Source: DATFVJ01 sp963851085
GTDB taxonomy: Bacteria; Actinomycetota; Actinomycetes; Streptosporangiales; Streptosporangiaceae
Length of the DNA: 64,000 nucleotides
Direction: 5' to 3'
Assembly (NCBI GenBank): GCA_963851085.1
Contig: CAWKNX010000007.1
Location: 7,411 to 71,410, forward strand
This document shows positions 54,832 to 62,179 of the stretch, one piece after another. The first letter of the stretch is position 1; the number at the start of each line of letters is the position of its first letter. The notes under the pieces are model-generated. The model worked only from the letters and a program-made list of their open reading frames with translations, searched no databases and was not told the origin of the DNA. A program made the translations under genes and the position numbers.

Positions 54832-55922
54832 GCGATCCGGACACCCCGCGGCAGCGCCCGCGCCGGTGTCCTCAGCCGCAGGATCGTGACCCAGAGCGCG
54901 CCGGCTCCAACCGCGGCGTCGAAGGCGAGGCCGTACGGCCATACGGGGCCAGGGACCCCGCTCCCCGGTCCCCGGCGCGCGGCGCGCACGGCGTTGCTGA
55001 TGGCGTTGAGCGGGTCGACCGCGTCGGCCGGGGTCGGTGCGGGTGCCGTCGCCTCACGGTAAAGCGGCCCGCCAGGAGGCAGCCGGAACACGCGCACGCC
55101 CGCGCCGCCCTTGCTTCCGGTGGGCTGACCGGAGCATGGGGCGCTGCCAGGGACGACGCACTGGCCACGGCCAATCACCATGACCTGCGGGCGGACCATG
55201 ACCGGCCCGCCGGCTGCCCCCTGCGGCGCGGGCACGGCAGGTGCGGCGTCGGCGACGATGGCGTAGGGGTTGGGCGCGAGCACCCACCAGACGCGGTCCG
55301 GACGCCCCTGGCCATGACCGCGCGAGCTGAACCCCAGCGCGAGGCCGAAGATGATCAGGGTCCCGAACGTCAGCGCGAAGACCACCACGTAGGACAGCAG
55401 TGCCGACGCGATGGTCCGGTCCACCAGCGCGGAGAGCATCTGAGCGACGGCGCAGAGCACCGCTGCGGCCGCAGCGATGACGGCGATGGTGCGGGCCGCC
55501 CGGTCGGCCCCGACGCCGCCCGCAAGGACCGACCACGCGACAAATGGCAGCGTGAGCGCGAGCGCGGCGAGCACGGTCAGCCATGCGGACAGCAGCTTCC
55601 CCACCGCGATGTCACCCGCGGAAAGCTGCGTCACCTGGAGTGTGGCCAGCGTGCCACGCTCGCGGTCGCCGTTCACCGAGTGCGCCGTCAGCGCGGGCGT
55701 GACGAGCAGTACGAGCGTGAGCAGGAAGAGCACAAGCGCGCCGAACAACGGGATCCCGCGCTGCCGCGCGGGCGTCCCGGTTCTGGCGAGGTCCAGCCAG
55801 ACGAGCGCCGCGAAGCCGCCGACGACCACCACCCACGCGACGAGCAGCCACTGCCACCGGCTGGTCCGCAGCCGGACCCGGAATTCCTGCCGGGCGACGA
55901 GCAGTGTCCCGCGCAGCGTCAT
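54828..55922 (-). CDS. ABC-2 type transporter permease
   Basis: 364 aa with six likely membrane helices; the first is WQWLLVAWVVVVGGFAALVW (~residues 23-42), then a pair around FGALVLFLLTLVLLVTPALT, the segment HSVNGDRERGTLATLQVTQL (typical coupling motif of ABC-2 permeases) and GDIAVGKLLSAWLTVLAALA. A large extracytoplasmic loop (~215-310) with two Cys precedes the last helix. It pairs with the ATPase (4-bp overlap). The cargo is unknown. Confidence 0.87.
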   Translation of the reverse strand: MTLRGTLLVARQEFRVRLRTSRWQWLLVAWVVVVGGFAALVWLDLARTGTPARQRGIPLFGALVLFLLTLVLLVTPALTAHSVNGDRERGTLATLQVTQLSAGDIAVGKLLSAWLTVLAALALTLPFVAWSVLAGGVGADRAARTIAVIAAAAAVLCAVAQMLSALVDRTIASALLSYVVVFALTFGTLIIFGLALGFSSRGHGQGRPDRVWWVLAPNPYAIVADAAPAVPAPQGAAGGPVMVRPQVMVIGRGQCVVPGSAPCSGQPTGSKGGAGVRVFRLPPGGPLYREATAPAPTPADAVDPLNAISNAVRAARRGPGSGVPGPVWPYGLAFDAAVGAGALWVTILRLRTPARALPRGVRIA

Positions 55923-56841
55923 CGCCTGTCCTGTGTCAGTTCGAGGTAGGCCGTTTCGAGGCTCCCGCCCGCTGGCGCGAACGTGACAACGCGGATCCCA
56001 TCGCCGATGAGGGCGGCGAGCAGTTCGGCCGCCTCATCATCTGAACCGAGAGTGACTTCCGCCCCGTCCGCCGCCGCGGCCGACGCGATCTGTCTGCGGT
56101 CGAGGGCGGCGGTCAGCCCGGCAGGGTCGGCGGCCCTGATCCGCCACGGGCGCCGCGCGTAGGCCGCGAGATCGGTGATGTTACGTGTTCCCGCGGTCTG
56201 GCCGTGGTTGACGAACACAGCCCGGTCGGCTACATCCTCGAGCTCGGCAAGGACGTGACTGGAGACGAGCACGGCCGCGCCGTCAGCCGCGAGCTGACGG
56301 AGCAGGCCACGCAATTCGGCGCGCGATCGCGGGTCGAGCGCGGACGCGGGCTCGTCGAGCAGCAGCACCGATGGCCGGTGGACAAGCGCACGGGCCAGGC
56401 CGAGGCGCTGTTTCTGGCCGCGCGACAGGACGTGCACCGCCTGCGCCTCGAACTCGTCCAGGTGGACCAGTTCGAGCAACTCGGCCGAGCGCCGCCGGCC
56501 TCCGGCCGGGATAGCCCGTACGCCGCACCGAAGAACTCGAGGTATTCACGCACGAGCAGCCGCTCGTAGACCCCGAACGTGTCCGGCATCCAGCCGGTAC
56601 CAGCGCGGACCGCCGCGGCGTCCGTGCGCGGGTCCGCGCCCGCCACGAGCACTTCACCCGCGTCTGCCGCGAGCAAGGTCGCGAGGATGAGCAGTAGCGT
56701 CGTCTTCCCGGCGCCGTTCGGGCCGACAAGCGCGGTCACCTGGCCGTACGGCGCGGTCAGGTCGAGACCGGTGAGCGCCTCCACGGGGCCGAACCGCCGC
56801 CGCACACCGCGGGCGCAAACGCCGAGCTCTGGATATGGCAC
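55919..56841 (-). CDS. ABC transporter ATP-binding protein (frameshifted)
   Basis: About 307 aa over one frame change near 56490. Walker A LVGPNGAGKTTLLL (~residue 40), Q-loop region GWMPDTFGVYERLLVREYLE, then after the shift the degenerate signature VLSRGQKQRLGLARAL, Walker B VLLLDEPASALDP and the H-loop SSHVLAEL. Start codon GTG before PYPELGVCARGVRR. The break lies between the Q-loop and the signature, so a real one would inactivate the protein. Its Walker A region recurs as a fragment at 5350. Confidence 0.88.
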
Positions 56842-56911
56842 CCGTACCCCGCACCGGTCCGTGGTGACGTAACAATGGTGACCCGACCATACGCCGGCGC
56901 CGGGGGCGCGG

Positions 56912-57727
56912 TCACGCGGCCGTTACGATCAGGCACACAGTCGTGGCTACCTCGGACAGCCCGCCGAGTACATCCCCGGTGATTCCGCCGAACCGGCGCA
57001 CGGCGTGGCCGGCCAGCGCGAGTGAGACGGCCAGCCCGGCGGCGATCCCGACGGGCAGCAGCCAGTCGCCTGACGGCGCGAGGAGCAGCCGGCCGCAGAG
57101 CGCGGCAAGACCGAGCACGACGGCGGTGAGCACGGCCGGTACCGCGGTCGGCAGCGTCCCAGCGACCAGCGCGCCGAGGCCATCCGGCCGCGCGGCGGGG
57201 ACGGCCCGGCGGCACGCCCAGGTGATGGCAAGCCGGCCCGCGACCGTCGCAGCCACGAGCGCTGCGGGTCCGTGCCCGGTCCCACGGGCCTGTGCCTGCG
57301 CGAGCGCGGCGACCTGGGCGAGCAGGGTGAGTACGAGCGTCGCCACGCCGAACGGCCCGATATCAGAACGCTTCATGATCTCGAGTGCCTCAGGTGCGGC
57401 CCTGCCGCTCCCCAGCCCGTCGGCGAGGTCGGCGAGGCCGTCCAGGTGCAGGCCGCGGGTCAGCAGCGCGAGGGTGGCGACGGCGAGCACAGCGGCGAGC
57501 AGTGGCCCGGCGCGAAGCAGGCGGTCGGCGCCGACGAGGACGGCGGCCGCGGCGGCGCCGAGCGCCAGGCCGACAGCCGGAGCCCAGGCCATTGCGAATC
57601 CGGCCAGCCGCCTGCTGACGGCGGCCCTGCCCGCATCTTCAGCCCCGCCCGCTCTGCGCCCACCGATGGGGCGCACAGGGACGGCCGACAGCAGGCTGAC
57701 CGCGAGCCTGAAGCCGTCCCAGATCAT
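56912..57727 (-). CDS. cobS: Adenosylcobinamide-GDP ribazoletransferase
   Basis: 271 aa membrane enzyme that joins alpha-ribazole to adenosylcobinamide-GDP, the last step of the cobalamin nucleotide loop. The metal-binding motif is LLTRGLHLDGLADLADGLGS, followed by MKRSDIGPFGVATLVL. About six hydrophobic helices follow, and RRFGGITGDVLGGLSEVATT near the C-terminus is the second conserved signature. The start MIWDGFRLAVSLLSAVPV fits homologues, although the frame stays open far upstream. I see no cobalamin riboswitch; instead two dispersed repeats lie upstream. Confidence 0.93.
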   Translation of the reverse strand: MIWDGFRLAVSLLSAVPVRPIGGRRAGGAEDAGRAAVSRRLAGFAMAWAPAVGLALGAAAAAVLVGADRLLRAGPLLAAVLAVATLALLTRGLHLDGLADLADGLGSGRAAPEALEIMKRSDIGPFGVATLVLTLLAQVAALAQAQARGTGHGPAALVAATVAGRLAITWACRRAVPAARPDGLGALVAGTLPTAVPAVLTAVVLGLAALCGRLLLAPSGDWLLPVGIAAGLAVSLALAGHAVRRFGGITGDVLGGLSEVATTVCLIVTAA

Positions 57728-57740
57728 GGCCGACCAGCCT

Positions 57741-57802
57741 AGAGCCTGCAGGTGAACCCTTGCTCGCGGCGAGCGAGGGTCCTCGAACAGGCTCTTGCAG
57801 GC
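57741..57802. repeat. Dispersed hairpin element C, copy 2
   Basis: GCCTGCAGG at the outside, and inside ACCCTTGCTCGC paired with GCGAGCGAGGGT across GGC. Copy 1 is at 9162-9218. It lies 14 bases upstream of the cobS ATG (minus strand), so it would be in its leader. Confidence 0.7.
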
Positions 57803-57874
57803 GCTGTGGCGGCCCCGCGGGGTGCCGCCTGACGCACGGGCGGCCGCCCAAGAGGCCGCTGAACAACGGCGTCC

Positions 57875-57982
57875 GATCAGCGAGCGGGTCATCCGCGCCC
57901 GGCTGGCAAGGCGGAGCCCGAGGCCGCTACCAGCGGTTTGTAATGGCGAGGGTGACAACGCCGCCAGCCGGGATGCGGGGGC
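57875..57982. repeat. Dispersed structured element D, copy 2
   Basis: It shares 36-base and 25-base identical blocks with 20634-20738 and differs mainly in the middle. It lies between the divergent cobS and DUF5998 genes, as copy 1 lies between nadE and the SDR gene. Confidence 0.75.
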
Positions 57983-58087
57983 ACGCGCGCCGGGCAGGTG
58001 TTGTGCAGCGGCCTCCAAGGCAACGCTGTGATCTCGTACCCGGCGTGCAGGTGAAACCAGCCGCCCTGACGGTGCAGGATGGGAAGC

Positions 58088-58678
58088 ATGAGGGATATCC
58101 GAGCTACGGCCGATGACCTGCGTGCGGCGATCGAGCGCACCGGGTACTACCCCGGCCTGGTCACCGACGCGGTCGCGTCCGCGCTCGGTTCCGAGCCGGT
58201 CATGGCCTATGTCGTGCACCACGACGCCATCTTCGACCCCGCGATGGAGGTGCGACGCCACATCACGGTGCTCGTGCTCACGCCGGGCCGGCTGATTTAC
58301 AGCCACACCGATGAGCACCCAGGGGAGGAGAACGAGGCGCCGAGTGCCGAGACGAGCACCGAAGCCGTGCGGTTCTCACGGATCCAGTCCGTCGCGATCA
58401 CCCGCGTCGTACCGGATCCCGCGTCGTACATCCCCGCCGTGACGATGCCGACCGAAGTGGTGCTGACCATTGGGTGGAACGTGCTGTCGCACGTCGAACT
58501 GGAGCCAGCGCACTGCGGCGACGAGAGCTGCGACGCCGACCACGGCTACACAGGCACGATCACTACCGACGATCTGACGCTCAGGGTCAGCGAGGCCGCG
58601 GACGGCGCGGATGGCGTCACGCAGGTGCTCGCCTTCGCTGAGGCGCTTTCCGCGGCCACCGCGCGGCTCGGAGCGTAA
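58088..58678 (+). CDS. DUF5998-family protein
   Basis: 196 aa, soluble. MRDIRATADDLRAAIERTGY, YYPGLVTDAVASALGSEPV, YVVHHDAIFDPAMEVRRHIT and VLVLTPGRLIYSHTDEH match the actinobacterial DUF5998 pattern; a C-x4-C-x3-H-like segment (HCGDESCDADHGY) could hold a metal. Function unknown. It precedes the phosphatase-family and sulfurtransferase genes on the same strand. The ATG at 58079 would add three residues. Confidence 0.8.
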   Translation: MRDIRATADDLRAAIERTGYYPGLVTDAVASALGSEPVMAYVVHHDAIFDPAMEVRRHITVLVLTPGRLIYSHTDEHPGEENEAPSAETSTEAVRFSRIQSVAITRVVPDPASYIPAVTMPTEVVLTIGWNVLSHVELEPAHCGDESCDADHGYTGTITTDDLTLRVSEAADGADGVTQVLAFAEALSAATARLGA

Positions 58679-58847
58679 TGGATCCGCGCCGCTGGACGCC
58701 GCGCGCCTGACCGGGTCCCGGCCAGGCGCCGGTCAGGCGCCGGTGGAAATGTGCCCGCATGGCGGCGGGCCCATTTTGCCGCTGGCATACACCAGTGGCA
58801 CGATGATCAGGCTGAACGGCCGACGGCACCCGGAGGACAGCCCCCGC

Positions 58848-59987
58848 ATGACGCACGAGCCGATGCCGCTTAACCCGCCGCCCTATGGCAGCGGCACGCT
58901 TTCCGACCTCGCCTGTTCGCTGCTCGCGTCGCTGCGCGTGCCCGGCGAGCCCGACGTGCTCGGCCTGCGTGCCGCTGACCGGGTGTGCTTGCTCGTCGTG
59001 GATGGCCTCGGCTGGGAACTGCTCCGCGAAAACCCAGCCGCGGCGCCGTTCCTTTCCGAGCTGGCCGCGAGCGGCGGGCCGATATCGGCCGGCTTTCCCG
59101 CCACCACCGTCACCAGCCTGAGCTCGCTCGGCACCGGCCGGGCGCCCGGTGGGCACGGCATGCTCGGCTACCAGGTGGCGCGGCCCGGCGAGGGCAAGCT
59201 GCTCAACGCGTTGCGCTGGGACCCTGAGGTCGATCCCGTCGTCTGGCAGCCCAGGCCGACGATCTTCCAGCGCGCCGCCGCGGCGGGCGTGCACGCCAGC
59301 TACATTGGCCCGTCGGCGTTCCGCGGCAGCGGCCTGACCATCGCCTTCGCCCGCGGCGTTGACTACCGCGGCGCGAACAGCCTTGGCGAGCTGGCCGCGA
59401 GGACACAGGAAGCGCTTCGCGGGGGCGCAGGCGATCGCAAGCTCGCGGTGGTCTATCACGGGCACCTTGACGGCACCGGGCACGCGTACGGCATCGATTC
59501 GGACGCGTGGCGTTACGAACTCGCCCACGTCGACAAGCTCGCCGAGCAACTGGCGACCGGGCTGCCCGAGGGTTCGGTGTTCTACGTGACGGCCGATCAC
59601 GGCATGGTTGACGTCGGAGCGGACGACCGGATCGATGTGGACAATATCCCAGCGCTGCGGAAAGGCGTCGCGCTGCTTGGTGGCGAACCGCGCGCCAGGC
59701 ATGTCTACGCCGTGCCCGGGGCGGCCGCGGACGTTCTTGCCGCCTGGCGCGAGGTGCTTGACGACCGCGTGTGCGTGCTGGCCAGGGCGGAGGCGATCGC
59801 CCAGGGCTGGTTCGGCGAGGTGGCGCCCGAGTTCGAGCAGCGCATCGGTGACGTGGTCGCGGCGCCCTACGGTCCGCACGCGGTCGTGGCCACAAGGGCC
59901 GAGCCACTCGAGTCGGCGCTCGTCGGCATGCACGGTTCGCTGACCCAGGACGAGCAGCTCATTCCGCTGCTCACGCTCGGCACCTGA
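58848..59987 (+). CDS. Alkaline phosphatase-superfamily phosphodiesterase
   Basis: About 379 aa, nucleotide pyrophosphatase/phosphodiesterase type. Metal and nucleophile sites: CLLVVDGLGWELL (Asp), GFPATTVTSLSSLGTG (nucleophile Thr), VVYHGHLDGTGHAYG (Asp and His) and YVTADHGMVDVG (Asp-His). No signal peptide, so it probably acts in the cytoplasm. The substrate is unknown. I start at MTHEPMPLNPPP with GGAGG before it; an ATG at 58803 is in frame. It belongs to the DUF5998 cluster. Confidence 0.88.
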   Translation: MTHEPMPLNPPPYGSGTLSDLACSLLASLRVPGEPDVLGLRAADRVCLLVVDGLGWELLRENPAAAPFLSELAASGGPISAGFPATTVTSLSSLGTGRAPGGHGMLGYQVARPGEGKLLNALRWDPEVDPVVWQPRPTIFQRAAAAGVHASYIGPSAFRGSGLTIAFARGVDYRGANSLGELAARTQEALRGGAGDRKLAVVYHGHLDGTGHAYGIDSDAWRYELAHVDKLAEQLATGLPEGSVFYVTADHGMVDVGADDRIDVDNIPALRKGVALLGGEPRARHVYAVPGAAADVLAAWREVLDDRVCVLARAEAIAQGWFGEVAPEFEQRIGDVVAAPYGPHAVVATRAEPLESALVGMHGSLTQDEQLIPLLTLGT

Positions 59988-60005
59988 CCGGGCCCAGACC
60001 AGCCC

Positions 60006-60935
60006 GTGGATGTCACCGCCCCCTGGCACCCGCTGATCGATGTGCCGTCGCTCGCCCGGGCACTGGCCCAATCCGCGGCGTCTGCGGCCGGATCGCCCGC
60101 CTCCGGCTCACCGGGCCATGAGCCGTCCGCGGCCGAACCGTACGCGCCGGTCGTGCTAGACGTGCGCTGGCGGCTGGGCGGGCCGCCGGGTGCACAGAGC
60201 TACCGTGAGGGACATCTGCCCGGCGGCGTGTTCGTCGACCTCGACGCGGAACTGTGCGGGCCGCCGGGCGCCGCAGGACGGCACCCGCTGCCGTCAGCCG
60301 CGGCATTCCAGGAGGTGATGCGCCGCGCCGGGGTGAGCGTCGGCCGGCTCGTCGTCGTGTACGACGACGAGGACGCGACCGCTGCCGGCCGCGCGTGGTG
60401 GACGCTGCGGTATTTCGGCCACCATGCGGTCCAGGTACTCGATGGCGGCTACCGGGCGTGGTCGGCCGCCGGCCTGCCGGTGGAACGTGGTGAAGGCGGC
60501 GGCACCGCTGGTACCCGGGGGAACTTCACCGCTGTGCCCGGCGGCATGGCGACACTCGACGCGGACGAGGCGGCCCGGCTTGCCCGTTATGGCATGCTCC
60601 TCGACGCGCGGGCGGCGGCGCGGTACCGGGGCGAAGTGGAGCCAGTGGATCCCGTGGCCGGGCACATCCCAGGAGCGGTGAACGCGCCGACCGTCGCCAA
60701 CGTGGCCGCGGACGGCCGCTTCAAGAGCCCGGCAGAGCTGCGGGCGCGGTTCCGGTCGCTCGGCGTGGGCACGGGTGGGCCGGTCGGCGCGTACTGCGGC
60801 TCGGGGGTGACAGCCGCACACGAAGTGCTCGCGCTGACGCTCGCGGGCATCCCGGCGGCGCTGTACGTCGGCTCCTGGTCGGAGTGGGTCACCGATCCCG
60901 CCCGGCCGGTCGCGGTGGGCGACGCCGAAGGCTGA
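60006..60935 (+). CDS. Sulfurtransferase with two rhodanese domains
   Basis: 309 aa, SseA/thiosulfate sulfurtransferase type. The inactive first domain has VLDVRWRLGGPPG, YREGHLPGGVFVDLDAEL and GRLVVVYDDEDATAAGRAWW; the second has LLDARAAARYRGEVEPVDPV, GHIPGAVNAPT and the active loop AYCGSGVTAAHEVLAL with the persulfide Cys. The loop CGSGVTA is that of thiosulfate or 3-mercaptopyruvate sulfurtransferases. It starts with GTG 18 bases after the phosphodiesterase stop, probably the same operon. Confidence 0.92.
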   Translation: MDVTAPWHPLIDVPSLARALAQSAASAAGSPASGSPGHEPSAAEPYAPVVLDVRWRLGGPPGAQSYREGHLPGGVFVDLDAELCGPPGAAGRHPLPSAAAFQEVMRRAGVSVGRLVVVYDDEDATAAGRAWWTLRYFGHHAVQVLDGGYRAWSAAGLPVERGEGGGTAGTRGNFTAVPGGMATLDADEAARLARYGMLLDARAAARYRGEVEPVDPVAGHIPGAVNAPTVANVAADGRFKSPAELRARFRSLGVGTGGPVGAYCGSGVTAAHEVLALTLAGIPAALYVGSWSEWVTDPARPVAVGDAEG

Positions 60936-60960
60936 CGTCGGCCGGCAGCGGGCCTGCCTT

Positions 60961-61171
60961 CATGATCGCGGTAACTTCGGCAGTAGTGAGGCTGTCGCGT
61001 AACCCTGTCCAGGCCATCGGCAGTAGGCCCGAGTGGAGCGTGGACCCAGTTTTTGGGCCTCTGAGCCTGCTGAGTGGAGATCATCGACGCAACACGCACA
61101 AAATGAGCTCGACTTTTCAAGATCACGAGTTGTGCGACAGCCTCTAGTCGCGGAAAGTTACCGCGATCATG
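60961..61171. repeat. MITE A split by a second, nested inverted-repeat element
   Basis: Outer ends CATGATCGCGGTAACTTC and GTTACCGCGATCATG are those of MITE A. Inside, 60988-61144 is bounded by GAGGCTGTCGC and GCGACAGCCTC (11-bp perfect inverted ends), 157 bp long, with no gene. So a different small element inserted into an existing MITE. Confidence 0.82.
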
Positions 61172-61216
61172 AAATGTGCATGATCGATTGTCAGAGGTGG
61201 CGGCCAGGCTTGGGGC

Positions 61217-62179
61217 ATGGGACAACAACAATTCCCCGAATCCTGCCGGATGCTGCTCGAGGCCCAGCACGGCGTGATCGCGCGCTGGCAGGCCGCCGAC
61301 GCGGGGCTGAGCATCAACACGATCGAGGCGCGATTACGTTCCGGGCGGTGGCGCTCACCACAGCGGGGCGTCTATGCGATCTTCACCGGCGAACCGCCAC
61401 GCATCGCGCTGCTGTGGGCCGCGGTGCTGCGCGCCGGTCCGCGTGCGATCCTCAGCCACGAAAGTGCCGCGGAGCTTGACGGGTTACGCGGCGGGCCGGC
61501 CGCGCAGATCCACGTCACCGTGCCCGGATCACAGCATGTTCGCAACATCACCGGCGCCGTCATCCACCGGTCACATCGGATCGAGCAAGCACGTCACCCC
61601 GGCCTGCGGCCGCCCCGCACCATGATCGAGGAGACCGTCCTCGACCTGACCCAGACCGTGGCCAGCCTCGACGACGCTGTCGCCCTGGTGTCTCGCGCCT
61701 GTGCCGACGGCCTGACCACACCTTTCCTGCTGAGCTGGCGGATGGGGACGCGTACCAGGTTCCGCTGGCGTGCCGCGCTCGCCGCAGCACTGAACGACGT
61801 GCAGGACGGCGCGCAGTCGCTGCTTGAGAACCGGCATCTGAACCGCGTCGAGCGCGCACACGGTCTGCCCCGCGCGAAACGGCAGGCCCGGATCGTGCGC
61901 GGGCGGCGACGTCAGTACCGGGACGCGCTGTATGAGGACTTCGGCGTGTGCGTCGAACTCGACGGCCAGGCCGCCCACCCGGCCAGCGCGAGATGGCGCG
62001 ACATCCACAGGGACAACGCAAACGCGCCCGACGGCATCATCACGTTGCGGTACTCGTGGGCCGACATCAACGAGCGCCCATGCGAGGTGGCCGCCGAGAT
62101 CGCCGCCGTCCTGCGCAGCCGGGGCTGGACCGGCCGGCCACGGCACTGCGGGCCCACGTGCCCACTCGCGCTTCCATGA
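61217..62179 (+). CDS. AbiEi-like / DUF559-type protein
   Basis: 320 aa. The N-terminus (QHGVIARWQAADAGLSINTI, RLRSGRWRSPQRGVYAIFTG) is the winged helix seen in type IV antitoxin AbiEi-like proteins; the middle has AILSHESAAELDGLRG and VTVPGSQ; the C-terminus (YRDALYEDFGVCVELDGQAA ... HRDNANAPDGIITLRYSWAD) is a DUF559-like restriction-endonuclease fold with the E-L-D-G pattern. No partner toxin gene adjoins. Its stop TGA is formed by the left end of the adjoining transposon (CTT CCA TGA), so the last residues may be altered. Confidence 0.75.
   Translation: MGQQQFPESCRMLLEAQHGVIARWQAADAGLSINTIEARLRSGRWRSPQRGVYAIFTGEPPRIALLWAAVLRAGPRAILSHESAAELDGLRGGPAAQIHVTVPGSQHVRNITGAVIHRSHRIEQARHPGLRPPRTMIEETVLDLTQTVASLDDAVALVSRACADGLTTPFLLSWRMGTRTRFRWRAALAAALNDVQDGAQSLLENRHLNRVERAHGLPRAKRQARIVRGRRRQYRDALYEDFGVCVELDGQAAHPASARWRDIHRDNANAPDGIITLRYSWADINERPCEVAAEIAAVLRSRGWTGRPRHCGPTCPLALP

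Noticed and set aside
57727..57800. Cobalamin riboswitch before cobS
   Set aside because: No B12-box-like sequence is seen; the region is filled by dispersed repeats C and D.
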